Made by a program: the position numbers and the translations under genes. A model generated the notes under the pieces. It did not search any database, was not told the DNA's origin, and worked only from the letters and a program-made list of their open reading frames with translations. A DNA stretch of 64,000 nt from JAOPZW01 sp036379935 (GTDB lineage Bacteria > Actinomycetota > Thermoleophilia > Solirubrobacterales > Solirubrobacteraceae), in the NCBI GenBank assembly GCA_036379935.1, contig DASVFT010000154.1, positions 1 through 64,000 on the forward strand. Reading direction: 5' to 3'. Of the stretch, positions 43,654 to 53,012 are shown piece after piece (positions within the stretch are counted from its first letter, which is position 1; every line of letters begins with the position of its first letter).

Positions 43654-44601
43654 ATGGCCACCTGTCTCGTCACCGGTGGCGCCGGCTTCCTGGGCTCACA
43701 TCTGTGCGACGAGCTGCTGGCGCGGGGCCACCGGGTGATCTGCGTCGACAACCTGGAGACGGGGTCGCTCGCCAACATCTCGCACATCCGTGCGCCCGAG
43801 TTCCGCTTCGAGCACGTCGACATCATCGAGCCGTACTTCATCGACGAGAGCGTCGACGTCGTCTACCACCTCGCGTCGCCCGCCTCGCCCATCGACTACC
43901 TGCGCCTGCCCCTGCACACGCTGAAGGTGGGCTCGCACGGCACGCATCACTCGCTCGGGCTGGCCAAGCACCACCGCGCTCGCTTCGTGCTCGCCTCGAC
44001 GAGCGAGGTCTACGGCGATCCCCAGGTCCACCCGCAGTCCGAGGACTACTGGGGCCACGTCAACCCGATCGGGCCGCGCGGCGTCTACGACGAGGCCAAG
44101 CGCTACGCCGAGGCGCTCACCATGGCCTATCGCCGCCAGCAGGGCGTCGACACGGCCATCGCGCGGATCTTCAACAGCTACGGCGCGCGCATGCGCCCCC
44201 ACGACGGTCGCGCGATCCCGACCTTCCTGCGCCAGGCGCTCTCCGACCGGCCCATCACGGTCTTCGGCGACGGTCGGCAGACGCGCAGCTTCTGCTACGT
44301 CGACGACCTCATCCGCGGCATCGTGGCCCTCGCCGAGTCCGGTCTGCACGAGCCGGTGAACCTCGGCAACCCCGACGAGTTCACGCTTCTGGAGCTGGCC
44401 GAGACCGTCATCGACGTGACGGGGTCGCGCTCGGAGATCGTCTACGAGGCGCTGCCCACCGACGATCCGAAGGTGCGTCAGCCCGACATCACGCGCGCTC
44501 GCGAGCTGCTGGGCTGGGAGCCCAAGGTCGGTCTTCGCGAAGGCCTGGAGCGCACGATCGAGCAGGCCGGGGTGGACGTACTCGTCGGAGCTTCGGGGTA
44601 G
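43654..44601 (+). CDS. UDP-glucuronate decarboxylase-like epimerase (UXS family)
   Basis: The protein has 315 residues. CLVTGGAGFLGSHLCDELL is the NAD-binding motif, LASTSEVYGDP the Ser/Thr block and GVYDEAKRYAEAL the YxxxK pair. YHLASPASPIDYLRLPLHTL and NSYGARMRPHDGRAIPTF are hallmarks of UDP-xylose synthases, which oxidise and decarboxylate UDP-glucuronate to UDP-xylose. It opens the second polysaccharide block, followed by the initiating transferase after 64 bases. Pentose donor supply is a confident but not proven role. Confidence 0.85.
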   Translation: MATCLVTGGAGFLGSHLCDELLARGHRVICVDNLETGSLANISHIRAPEFRFEHVDIIEPYFIDESVDVVYHLASPASPIDYLRLPLHTLKVGSHGTHHSLGLAKHHRARFVLASTSEVYGDPQVHPQSEDYWGHVNPIGPRGVYDEAKRYAEALTMAYRRQQGVDTAIARIFNSYGARMRPHDGRAIPTFLRQALSDRPITVFGDGRQTRSFCYVDDLIRGIVALAESGLHEPVNLGNPDEFTLLELAETVIDVTGSRSEIVYEALPTDDPKVRQPDITRARELLGWEPKVGLREGLERTIEQAGVDVLVGASG

Positions 44602-44665
44602 GACCCCCTGCCGGTCATGACCAATCGCGAGACATCTGGGCCCGTTGGCCGTTAGGAGCCCTGAG

Positions 44666-46183
44666 ATGTCCACGCACGGCACGACCGAGGCACCCGAGCG
44701 GCCCTCGGCGTCCTCGCCTGCCGAGCTGCCGTTCGTCGAGCGCGACGTGCGCCGCAAGCGCCCACCGGCGCTGTCGTTCCTGCTGCGGATGGACACCCTG
44801 CGCCGGGCGGCACGCGCGCTCTCGCTGCTGGCCCTCGACTTCGCCGCGCTCTTCCTGGCCATCCTCACCGCGCTGTGCGTGAAGGCGGCGGCGCGCGACG
44901 CGTGGGACTTCTCGGTCTCCTTCAACCAGACCAAGGACTACGTCTCCTTCGCCTTCCTGGTCACCGCGCTGCTGTTCGCCAAGTCCGGGCTCTACAGCGA
45001 CCGCGCCGTGCGCCCGGGGCTGACGAGCATCGTCGCCTCGCTGTTCCAGGTCACGGTGGTCGTGCTGCTCTACGCGGTGGTCAGCGGCCAGGACTTCTCC
45101 AGCTACTACATCTTCTACGGGTCGCTGTTCTTCGCCGTGGCCTACGTCTCGATGTTCCGCTTCGCCTACGAGCGGATCACCGGGAGGCTGCTGCGGGCCG
45201 CCGGCTACCAGCGACGCGCCGTGCTCGTGGGCACCGGCGAGCACATCGAGGACGTCGCGCACGCGCTGGCCGCCGGCGGCGAGGAGGGCATCAACGTCAT
45301 CGGCTTCATCTCGCTGTCGCCGCGACCCGACAACGGCCTGCTCTCGCTGGGCACGCTCGACGACCTCGGCGACGTGGTCGTTGCCCATCGAGTCGACGAG
45401 GTCATCATCGCCGACCCCGACTTCCCCCAGCGCGAGGCGGTCGAGCTCGTCGACCAGTGCCATCGGCGCGGGGTCGTGGTGCGCATCGCGCCTTCGACGA
45501 TGGAGATCCTCGTCCACCGCGCCGAGTTCGTGCCCGGGCAGTCGGTGCCTCTCTTCGAGCTCAAGCCACCGGTCTTCGAGGGCTTCGACTACGCGCTGAA
45601 GCGCTCGTTCGACCTCGTGGGCTCGGTTGCGCTCATCCTCTTTTTGAGCCCGTTCCTGCTGGCCTGTGCGCTGGCCATCAAGCTCACGTCGCGCGGGCCG
45701 ATCGTCTACCGCTCGCTGCGCCCGGGCATCGGCGGCGCGCCGTTCTCGTGCCTGAAGTTCCGCACGATGTACCGCGACGCGCACGCCGACCAGCCGGCGC
45801 TCGAGGGGCGCAACGAGGCGTCGGGCGCGCTGTTCAAGATCCGCGACGACCCCCGCGTGACGCCGGTCGGGCGCTTCCTGCGCCGCTTCTCGATCGACGA
45901 GCTGCCCCAGCTCTTCAACGTGGTGCGCGGCGAGATGTCGCTCGTCGGTCCGCGCCCGCTGCCCCAGCGCGACTACGACCGCCTCGACGACTGGCACAAG
46001 AAGCGCTACCTCGTCATGCCGGGGATCACCGGCCTGTGGCAGGTCTCCGGTCGCGCGGACCTCGACTTCGACGACCTCGTCCGCCTCGACTTCCTCTACC
46101 TCGAGCGCTGGTCGGTCTTCCTGGACCTCTCGATCCTGGTCAAGACCGTGCCGGCCGTGCTCTCGCGGCGCGGCGCCTTCTGA
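44666..46183 (+). CDS. Polyprenyl glycosylphosphotransferase (long WbaP/WcaJ form)
   Basis: The protein has 505 residues; ATG 44666 is backed by AGGAG 7 bases upstream. Four membrane helices (about 50-165) precede a Rossmann-like CoA-binding domain (RAVLVGTGEHIEDVAHAL). A fifth helix (SFDLVGSVALILFLSPFLL) and the catalytic transferase domain follow, with FSCLKFRTMYRDA, IDELPQLFNVVRGEMSLVGP and PGITGLWQVSGR. It loads sugar-1-phosphate onto undecaprenyl phosphate to start polymer synthesis. It is the second such enzyme in the window, so two glycan lines may exist. Confidence 0.93.
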   Translation: MSTHGTTEAPERPSASSPAELPFVERDVRRKRPPALSFLLRMDTLRRAARALSLLALDFAALFLAILTALCVKAAARDAWDFSVSFNQTKDYVSFAFLVTALLFAKSGLYSDRAVRPGLTSIVASLFQVTVVVLLYAVVSGQDFSSYYIFYGSLFFAVAYVSMFRFAYERITGRLLRAAGYQRRAVLVGTGEHIEDVAHALAAGGEEGINVIGFISLSPRPDNGLLSLGTLDDLGDVVVAHRVDEVIIADPDFPQREAVELVDQCHRRGVVVRIAPSTMEILVHRAEFVPGQSVPLFELKPPVFEGFDYALKRSFDLVGSVALILFLSPFLLACALAIKLTSRGPIVYRSLRPGIGGAPFSCLKFRTMYRDAHADQPALEGRNEASGALFKIRDDPRVTPVGRFLRRFSIDELPQLFNVVRGEMSLVGPRPLPQRDYDRLDDWHKKRYLVMPGITGLWQVSGRADLDFDDLVRLDFLYLERWSVFLDLSILVKTVPAVLSRRGAF

Positions 46184-46184
46184 C

Positions 46185-47192
46185 TCAGGGCCGGATGAGG
46201 GCCTCGACGCGGTCGGCGTAGGCGTCGGCGCCGAAGCGCCGCGCCGCCTCGCGCGCGGCGGCGCCCATGGCCTCGCGGCGTTCCAGGACGTCGAGCACCG
46301 CGGCCGCCAGCGCGTCGGGCTGACCGGGCTCGACGAGGACGCCGGTGACGCCGTCGTCGACGACCTCGGCCAGTCCGCCCACGCGCGTGGCCACCACCGG
46401 CGTGCCGACGGCCATGGCCTCGCTCAGCACGGTGCCGAACGGCTCCTGGTGCGACGGCGCGACGAGAACGTCGAGGTGGCGCATGAGCCCGGCGGCGTTC
46501 TGCTGCCAGGGGACGTGCACGACGTCGTGCGCCGCCCGGACCTCGGCCAGGTAGTCGGGGAAGGCGCCCCACGGGTCGTCGCCCACGATCACGACCTCCG
46601 CCCCGGGCGCGCCGGCGCGGATCGCGGGCGCGGCGGCGATGAGGTCGAGGACGCCCTTGCGCGGCTCGATGCGCCCGACGAAGCCGATCACCGGGCCACG
46701 GGCATCGGGGCCCGCGCGCGCCCATGGCGCCGGCACAGGCGGCGGATCGAGCTCGATCGGGCAGTACACGACATGGGCATCGAGCCCGTCGAGGCGGTCG
46801 GCCACCGCCTGAGAGTCGGCCAGCACGACGTCGGCGGAGACCCAGTGCCGCGGCACGCGATCGACGATGTCGTGCACGTGCAGGACCGAGTGCGCACCGC
46901 GCAGAGCGGGGAGCAGGCGCCCGCAGACGGTCGAGTTGAGGTACACGACGTCGAAGCGCTGGGCCAGGCGCAGGGCGCGCGGCCACGACGCCACCGCGCG
47001 GGCGCCCTCGCCGTGGCCCAGGCCGCCGACGTCGAGCCGTAGCCACGGGTAGCCGGCCTCGCTGAGCGGCCCCTCCTGCGGGCTGGTCAGCGTGACCTCC
47101 CAATCCCGCTCGCGCAGCCGTGCGGTCAGGCGCAGCAGGCCGACTTCGGCGCCGCCCGGGTGATCGACGGCGTTCACGGCCAGGAGCTTCAC
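46185..47192 (-). CDS. Glycosyltransferase family 4 protein
   Basis: The protein has 335 residues from GTG 47192; GTG 47198 is possible but lies only 3 bases from a TACCCT -10 box, against 9 for the chosen start. VKLLAVNAVDHPGGAEVGLL opens the acceptor domain. GPVIGFVGRIEPRKGVLDLI and APSHQEPFGTVLSEAMAVGTPV, with the E-x7-E motif, mark the donor domain. It is probably a retaining transferase extending the lipid-linked glycan. The convergent neighbour ends 2 bases away and the methyltransferase is divergent. Confidence 0.88.
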   Translation of the reverse strand: MKLLAVNAVDHPGGAEVGLLRLTARLRERDWEVTLTSPQEGPLSEAGYPWLRLDVGGLGHGEGARAVASWPRALRLAQRFDVVYLNSTVCGRLLPALRGAHSVLHVHDIVDRVPRHWVSADVVLADSQAVADRLDGLDAHVVYCPIELDPPPVPAPWARAGPDARGPVIGFVGRIEPRKGVLDLIAAAPAIRAGAPGAEVVIVGDDPWGAFPDYLAEVRAAHDVVHVPWQQNAAGLMRHLDVLVAPSHQEPFGTVLSEAMAVGTPVVATRVGGLAEVVDDGVTGVLVEPGQPDALAAAVLDVLERREAMGAAAREAARRFGADAYADRVEALIRP

Positions 47193-47237
47193 GGTCACGG
47201 CAGGGTACTGACGGCGACCATCTACGCTGCGCCGGCC

Positions 47238-47804
47238 ATGGACGACTGGCGAGAGGCGGTCTGGAGGGGCGCACCCCACGGCCGCGAGCCCGAGCGCTTC
47301 GCGGCGCGGCGCGCGTTCCTGCTCGGGAACGCGACGCCGGTGCAGCGCGTGCTCGATCTCGGCTGCGGCGACGGCGCCTTCGCCGCCGAGCTCGTCGGCG
47401 CCGGCTGCGCGGTGACCATGGCCGACGTCGCTGAGGAGGCGCTGCGGCGCGCACGGCGGCGCGTGCCGGGGGCCGAGGCGGTGAAGCTCGCCGAGGGCGC
47501 GCCGCTGCCGTTCGGCGAGGACGCCTTCGACGTGGTGTGGGCGGGCGAGGTGCTCGAGCACGTGGCCGACGTCGTCGGCCTGCTCGCCGAGGTGCGCCGC
47601 GTGCTGAGCTGGGGCGGGTCGCTGCTCGTCACGACCCCCTGGCACGGCCGTCTCGTCGTCGCGCCCGACAGCCACTTCGACCCGCGCGCCGACCACCTGC
47701 GCTTCTTCAGCGCTCGCACGCTGCGCGCGGTCCTGCGCGACGCCGGCTTCCTCGACATCGAGGTCCGCCGCACGGGCCGCGGGCTGCACGCCTCAGCCAT
47801 GTAG
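47238..47804 (+). CDS. Class I SAM-dependent methyltransferase
   Basis: The protein has 188 residues starting at ATG 47238. VLDLGCGDGAFAAELVGAG is motif I for SAM, and FDVVWAGEVLEHVADV and VRRVLSWGGSLLVTTPW are the following Methyltransf_11 blocks. The acceptor is unknown; flanking glycosyltransferases suggest O-methylation of a sugar or a lipid carrier. A TACGCT hexamer lies 9 bases before the ATG. Confidence 0.85.
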   Translation: MDDWREAVWRGAPHGREPERFAARRAFLLGNATPVQRVLDLGCGDGAFAAELVGAGCAVTMADVAEEALRRARRRVPGAEAVKLAEGAPLPFGEDAFDVVWAGEVLEHVADVVGLLAEVRRVLSWGGSLLVTTPWHGRLVVAPDSHFDPRADHLRFFSARTLRAVLRDAGFLDIEVRRTGRGLHASAM

Positions 47805-47829
47805 CCGGCTGCCGGCTCTTGAGGTGCGC

Positions 47830-49350
47830 TCAGGGCGCTCGGACCGTGAACGACGCGACGCGGCTGCGGTGCCCGTTCCAGACCAGGCGCAGGTCGCCCG
47901 AGCTGTGCACGCGCACCGTGGTGCTCAGGTAGCCGCGCGGACCCGAGGTCGGGCGCCTGGCCACGGGGACCCACGTCTGCGACCCGCGGCGCCGGACCTG
48001 GATCGAGATCTGCGCGCGGCGGTTGTTGGGCGCCGCGCGCGCGAGCCCCCACACCGCGAGCGCCTGCCCCGCACGCACGCGAGCGGAGGGCAGCCACAGC
48101 GGCAGCGCGTAGGCGTCATAGGCGGGCTTGGGTTGCCCGGCGGCGGTGCGCAGGCCGCTCTGGAAGGTCGTGGCGACCGGCGGGCCGGCGTCGTCGAGCA
48201 GGAACTGCCCGAGCGTGCGGACGGAGCCATTGCGCCAGGCCAGGTACTCGGCGTGGTTGAGGTACTCGGCCTGCAGCGCTCCGCTCACGCCGTTGGGATC
48301 GGGCGGCTTCGTCTGGTACCCGTACTGCGTGAGGTACAGCCGCCACGCTGGCTCCCCGGGCCGGCCGTAGCGCGCGCGGATCCGTCGCAGCAGGCGGCCG
48401 AGGTCGCGCAGGTTGCCCATGGTCAACCACGACTCGCGGTGGTTCGGCGGTCGCTCGGGCGCGAAGGAGAGCTCGTACGGATGGTGCGCCCAGCCGGTGG
48501 CGGCGAAGAGCGCCGGGTGCTCGGCCACGAACGTGGCCGCCTGGTCGCTCGTGGGGCAGCCGCGCACCTGGGCGCTCGTGCCCTGGTAGAGCTGGAGGGT
48601 GTCGTCGAGGCAGTAGAGCTCGCGGATGAAGCGCTGCGGGTCCGTCGACCGGGCGATGTCGCGCGCGTTGAGCAGCCCCTTGGGCGCGGTCTCGCCGATG
48701 AGGATCGTGTCGCGGCTGTGGCCGCTCTCGTGCAGCGCGGCCCAGCCGGCGTCGAGCAGCCGGCGGTAGACCTGGGGCGCGGTGGGGACCCAGCGCGTCG
48801 GATCGCGCGGGTCGCGCAGCCATTGCGGGGTCAGCGAGCCGGACTGGTTGGGCTCGTTCCAGATCGACCAGTAGTGCACGCCCGGGTAGCGGCGACCGGC
48901 CGCGCTCACGAAGGCGGCGAACTCGGCCGCGCTCGGGTCGAAGGTGGGATCGATCTCGGGGTGCCCCGGGGGCGTCCCGGTGGCCCAGTTGGGGGCCGGC
49001 GGGCCGAGGACGAAGCCGAGCGCCAGCCCTCGCTCCTGCGCGAGGCGGACGAGCCGATCGTAGGGATCCCACGCTCCCGGCGGATAGGCGGCGGGGTCGC
49101 TGCCATCGAACCCGGCCGGCTTGACGGGCTCGGCTCCACCCGGCGCGACGAGGCGCCACACGAGCGTGACCCGCACCCGGTCGGCGCCCAGCGCCTTCAT
49201 CGTGTCCAGCGTGCGCGCCTGGGTGGCGGCGTCGCCGTTGACCAGCAGCTGGTCGTCCTGGAAGGTCGACTCCTGCGTGCTCGACGCGACGGCCAGCCCC
49301 GGCAACGCCAGCGCGGTCAGCATGGCGAGGCAGGTGGCGCGACCGATCAC
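47830..49350 (-). CDS. Secreted clan GH-A glycosidase-like protein, nucleophile position Gln
   Basis: The protein has 506 residues. GTG 49350 overlaps the ligase stop (GTGA) and gives a signal peptide ending LAVAS. A TIM-barrel is evident: RVRVTLVWRLVAP, the acid/base motif YWSIWNEPNQ (Glu166) and the later strand LYLTQYGYQTKPPD, where clan GH-A enzymes normally have Glu as nucleophile but here Gln342 (codon CAG) stands. A C-terminal beta domain (about 400-506) follows. It may be a lectin-like or inactive paralogue, or it may use another residue. The context is polymer ligation and export. Confidence 0.75.
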   Translation of the reverse strand: MIGRATCLAMLTALALPGLAVASSTQESTFQDDQLLVNGDAATQARTLDTMKALGADRVRVTLVWRLVAPGGAEPVKPAGFDGSDPAAYPPGAWDPYDRLVRLAQERGLALGFVLGPPAPNWATGTPPGHPEIDPTFDPSAAEFAAFVSAAGRRYPGVHYWSIWNEPNQSGSLTPQWLRDPRDPTRWVPTAPQVYRRLLDAGWAALHESGHSRDTILIGETAPKGLLNARDIARSTDPQRFIRELYCLDDTLQLYQGTSAQVRGCPTSDQAATFVAEHPALFAATGWAHHPYELSFAPERPPNHRESWLTMGNLRDLGRLLRRIRARYGRPGEPAWRLYLTQYGYQTKPPDPNGVSGALQAEYLNHAEYLAWRNGSVRTLGQFLLDDAGPPVATTFQSGLRTAAGQPKPAYDAYALPLWLPSARVRAGQALAVWGLARAAPNNRRAQISIQVRRRGSQTWVPVARRPTSGPRGYLSTTVRVHSSGDLRLVWNGHRSRVASFTVRAP

Positions 49351-51395
49351 TGCTCTCGACTGGCCTCCAGGTAGATGGAGATGGCGGTCGGGTTGCGCGG
49401 ATCAAGATAGAGCGCCGAGCCGATGGCCGACAGCGCCTGGGGCTTGCGGCCCTGGCTGAGCTCGAACTCGGCGAGGTTCAGCCACGGGGTGGGGTTGGCG
49501 GGCTGCTTGCGCACGGCCTCCTGAAGCGCACGCCGCGCCGCGTCCGGCTCGCCGGCGGCGCGCTCGATCGCCGCCTCCTGGGAGAGCAGGTCGTCGGAGA
49601 GCGGGTTGATGCGCTGGGCCTCGGCGATCTGTGCCCGCGCCTGGAGGTAGTGGCCGGCCTCGGCGTTGGCCAGCGCCGTCGAGCCCTCGTTGACGGCGCG
49701 CTGTGGCTGCCACGAGGTCCAGGCGGCGACGGCCGCGATGGCGACGGCGGCGAGCGCGAGCGCGATCCGCCACGGGTCGCGGACGGCCGCGCGCGCCGAC
49801 GTGCGCCCCGCGATGGGCTCGTGCCATGGCCCGCGCCCGGCCAGCCAGCCGGCGCACAGCAGGGCGAGGATCGCGTTGCCGGGCACGAACCAGGTCCAGT
49901 CGATGAAGGAGTGCACGCCGAAGACGACGCAGATCGTGAGCAGCGTCGCCATGCCCACGCGCTCTGGCGTCCAGACCGCGCGGCGGCGCACGCCCCACAG
50001 CCCGACGGTGCGCGAGGCGGCGGCGAGCCAGGCGGCCAGCAGAGCGAGCGAGACCGCCAGTCCCACCACGCCCATGTCGGCGACGGTCTGCACGATGTAG
50101 CCGTGTGCGTGGCGCACGTCGAGGTTGTCGTTGCGGAAGCGCGGGCGGACCGTGGCGTAGCCGCCGGCCCCGACGCCCAGCGCCTTGTGGGCCCTGAACA
50201 TCTTCAGCGCCTCGTTCCAGTAGCGGGCGCGCACGCTGCCCACCGCGGTGAGGCGATTGGGGGCATTGGAGACGACGTTGCCGCTCGCGCTGGGATCGGT
50301 GAGGTTCTTCCAGCCGCTCGAGAGCGAGCCGCCGAGGCCGCGGTCAGACAGGGCGAGCACGCCGACGAAGGCGACCGGAACGAGCGCGAGGCCGATGATC
50401 AGCACCACGCCGGCCTGGCGGCGCGTGTCGGGTGACGCCGCGCGCTGGGCGCTGGCAAAGCCGATGGCCAGGCCGACGACGAGCAGGACGACGACCATGG
50501 CCAGCAGCGCGATGCCGAGCGAGTGGCCGGCCGCGGCGCGCTCGCTCAGGGCGACGTTGTCCTTGCTCAGCGGGTTCTGGGCGAAGGCCCACAGCGCCAC
50601 CAGGCCGCCGCCGAGCACGCCGCTGCCCAGCACCGCCGCGCTGCGCAGGCGCAGCGGCACGACCGCGAACCACACCGCGCAGCCGGCGACCAGCGCGAGC
50701 AGGGCGCCCCGGGAGTAGGCGAGCAGGAGCGTGACGACGAGCAGTCCGAGGGCCGGATAGGCCAGGGCGTTGAGGGCCGCGTGCCCGGCGCGCCGCGCAC
50801 CCAGCCACAGGCACGCCGGCGCGGCCAGGGCGGCCATCAGCCCGACCGCGTTCCAGTAGCCGAAGGGCTCGCGCAGCCGCGCGTAGATCTCGTCGGGGTT
50901 CAGCGCGCCGGGGAAGACCTTGGTCAGCAGCGCGTACCCGCAGATGCCGACGCTGGCCAGCACGACGCCGCCCAGCAGAGCGGCCCAGCCGCGCGGGTAG
51001 AGGCGAACGAGCGCCACGCCGGCGGCGAGCGCCGCCAGGTAGCTCAGCGTGCGATTGGCCTCCACCCACGCCGCGGAGGGCTCGACCGCCCAGCTGATCG
51101 ACACCGCGGTGACGGCGACGAGCGCCCCCATGAGGGCCAGCGTCAGCCCGCCCCACAGCCGCCGAGCATGCCCGCCGGCCACGATGGCCCCCGCCGCGAG
51201 GAGACCGGCGGCGGCGTCGGCCGCCATCTCGACCCTGGTCAGCGGACCGAGCTGGAGCCCGCCGCCGCCCTCGAGCGCGACGGCCGCCAGGACGGCGGCG
51301 AAGGCGAGCGTGGCCAGCGGCTCGGCCGCCACGCGCGGCAGCGAGAGCCGGCCCGCGAACGCGCGCGGGTCAGCCGAAGCGGCGTGCGAGGACAC
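49347..51395 (-). CDS. O-antigen ligase-family membrane protein with C-terminal TPR region
   Basis: The protein has 682 residues from GTG 51395, overlapping the upstream gene by 26 bases. Roughly a dozen membrane helices include the Wzy/WaaL-type block with LREPFGYWNAVGLMAALA and LLLAYSRGALLALV, and a large extracytoplasmic loop with LGVGAGGYATVRPRFR. After the last helix (about 545-560) come TPR-like repeats (HYLQARAQIAEAQRINPLSD, then WLNLAEFELSQGR). Such proteins polymerise glycans or ligate them to an acceptor; the TPR part may bind partner proteins. Confidence 0.85.
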   Translation of the reverse strand: MSSHAASADPRAFAGRLSLPRVAAEPLATLAFAAVLAAVALEGGGGLQLGPLTRVEMAADAAAGLLAAGAIVAGGHARRLWGGLTLALMGALVAVTAVSISWAVEPSAAWVEANRTLSYLAALAAGVALVRLYPRGWAALLGGVVLASVGICGYALLTKVFPGALNPDEIYARLREPFGYWNAVGLMAALAAPACLWLGARRAGHAALNALAYPALGLLVVTLLLAYSRGALLALVAGCAVWFAVVPLRLRSAAVLGSGVLGGGLVALWAFAQNPLSKDNVALSERAAAGHSLGIALLAMVVVLLVVGLAIGFASAQRAASPDTRRQAGVVLIIGLALVPVAFVGVLALSDRGLGGSLSSGWKNLTDPSASGNVVSNAPNRLTAVGSVRARYWNEALKMFRAHKALGVGAGGYATVRPRFRNDNLDVRHAHGYIVQTVADMGVVGLAVSLALLAAWLAAASRTVGLWGVRRRAVWTPERVGMATLLTICVVFGVHSFIDWTWFVPGNAILALLCAGWLAGRGPWHEPIAGRTSARAAVRDPWRIALALAAVAIAAVAAWTSWQPQRAVNEGSTALANAEAGHYLQARAQIAEAQRINPLSDDLLSQEAAIERAAGEPDAARRALQEAVRKQPANPTPWLNLAEFELSQGRKPQALSAIGSALYLDPRNPTAISIYLEASREQ

Positions 51396-51939
51396 GACTC
51401 CAGAGCCACCATCCGCCGCCCGCCAGGGCGCTGGCGGCGAGCAGCGCGATGAGCGCGGCGAGCGGGGTGGGAACGCTGTGGCCCGAACCGGAGAGGGCGC
51501 CCATGCCCAGCGCCCCCGGCTGCACGAGCTTGCCGCCGACCTCGACCGGCTTGGCCGACTGGCCGGCGTTGGCCAGCGCCGAGCGCTGAGCGGGGGTGGC
51601 GCTGGCCAACGGATCGGCCGTCCGGGCGGGCGTGCCCGGCGAGGTCGAGCCGCCACCGCCGCCGCCGGTGGTGCCGGCGCCCGCACCGCCGTTGGACTTG
51701 CGCTTGCTGCCCAGGGCCGCGAGGCGACCGCGCTCGAGCACGTCACGGCAGGCCGAGTACTCGTCGGAGTCGCTCGGGATCTGCTCGAGCGCCTTCTTGT
51801 ACTGCGCCTGCGTGTAGGTGCCGTCGATGTGCTCGTCGCGGCAGGCGTCGATGAGCAGCTTCGTCGCGCCGCTGTCGGCGCGCGCGCCGGCGGGTGCGAC
51901 GAGGCACACGATGGTCAGGGCTGTCAGCAGTCGGCGCAT
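51370..51939 (-). CDS. Exported protein with Gly/Thr linker and C-terminal membrane helix
   Basis: The protein has 189 residues starting at ATG 51939. The signal peptide (MRRLLTALTIVCLVAPAGARA) is followed by a small domain of about 55 residues with ACRDEHIDGTYTQAQYKKAL and two cysteines, a Gly-rich linker and a C-terminal anchor (LAALIALLAASALAGGGWWL) with an arginine tail. No known family was recognised. Its 3' end overlaps the ligase start, so it is co-expressed with it and may be a small anchored accessory protein. Confidence 0.65.
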   Translation of the reverse strand: MRRLLTALTIVCLVAPAGARADSGATKLLIDACRDEHIDGTYTQAQYKKALEQIPSDSDEYSACRDVLERGRLAALGSKRKSNGGAGAGTTGGGGGGSTSPGTPARTADPLASATPAQRSALANAGQSAKPVEVGGKLVQPGALGMGALSGSGHSVPTPLAALIALLAASALAGGGWWLWSRVLARRFG

Positions 51940-51998
51940 GGCGCGGTGACGACGGGCAGGCGCGGCGGCGATGTCCCTGCCGGTATGCGGGGTCGAGG

Positions 51999-53012
51999 CT
52001 AGCAATTGGCCGTTGCCTCGGTCGCGTCACGCACGGCGGCGGCGAAGGCGTCGGCCCACGCGTCGTGCGTGTAGGCCGCGACGTCGTGCGCGCCGTTGTC
52101 GCCGAGCCGTGTGCGCAGCGCCGGATCGCCGTGCAGCGCGCGCAGCGCGCGGGCGAGGGCGTCGGGGTCGCCGGCCGAAACGACGAAGCCGTTGCGGCCG
52201 TCGCGGACGAGGCCGCCCGCGGCCGCGCCCACGGCGTCGGTGGCGATGACGGGGAGGTGCTGGTTCATGGCTTCGTTGGCAACCAGCCCCCACGGCTCCA
52301 GGAAGTGCCGGGTGGCGATCGACGGTATGACCACAACGTCGGCGCCCGCGTAGGAGTTGCGGACCTCCTCGGGGCTCGCGACTCCGGCGTCACCCACGAC
52401 CTCGAGTCGCGCGTCCTCGAGCGCGGCGCGCCGCCAGGCCTCGCGCAGGACCTTGAGGCCCTTCTCGGGGACGTCACGGCCCACGAACAGCGCGGTGAAC
52501 GGCCGCTTGAGAGGTGCCGCCACCGGCGTGGCCCAGAACGCGTTGTCCACGGCCTGCGGGGCCACGGCCACCGCTCGCGCGCCGAGGCGGCGCGCGTAGG
52601 CCGTCACGTGCGGCCCGTACCCGACGACGACGGCGGCCTCGCGGTGCATGCGCCGCAGCAGCGGCCGGGCGGCGCGGTGCGCGGGCGTGGTCAGGTCGCC
52701 CCACAGCGCGCTCCACAGGACGAAGGGCACCCGTCCGCGGCGCGCGCCGAGATACGCGCCGGGGAGCGCGACGCGGCCGGCCGTCCCGCACACCACCGCG
52801 GAGAAGCGCCCGCGGGCGGCGAGGCCCTGGACCTCGCGCTGGCCGACGCGCTGGAAGGGCACGCCCGGGTCGTCGAGCCCTGCCGTGGCGTGGTGCGAGC
52901 GTCCGCCGAAGATCGCGAGCCGGAGCGGCATCCGCTCGTGGAGCGCGGCGAAGGCCCCGGCGCGGTCGGGCGGCACGTGATTGGTCACGAACAGGACCGG
53001 GGCGTCGGTCAC
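51999..53012 (-). CDS. Glycosyltransferase family 4 protein
   Basis: The protein has 337 residues starting at GTG 53012, coupled by GTGA to the next transferase. Blocks include LFVTNHVPPDRAGAFAAL, TALFVGRDVPEKGLKVLREA and EPWGLVANEAMNQHLPVIAT, with the E-x7-E of GT4 donor sites. The C-terminus is ordinary. It is the last transferase of a three-gene minus-strand set (GT2-like, GT4, GT4) that probably builds the same oligosaccharide unit. Confidence 0.85.
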   Translation of the reverse strand: MTDAPVLFVTNHVPPDRAGAFAALHERMPLRLAIFGGRSHHATAGLDDPGVPFQRVGQREVQGLAARGRFSAVVCGTAGRVALPGAYLGARRGRVPFVLWSALWGDLTTPAHRAARPLLRRMHREAAVVVGYGPHVTAYARRLGARAVAVAPQAVDNAFWATPVAAPLKRPFTALFVGRDVPEKGLKVLREAWRRAALEDARLEVVGDAGVASPEEVRNSYAGADVVVIPSIATRHFLEPWGLVANEAMNQHLPVIATDAVGAAAGGLVRDGRNGFVVSAGDPDALARALRALHGDPALRTRLGDNGAHDVAAYTHDAWADAFAAAVRDATEATANC

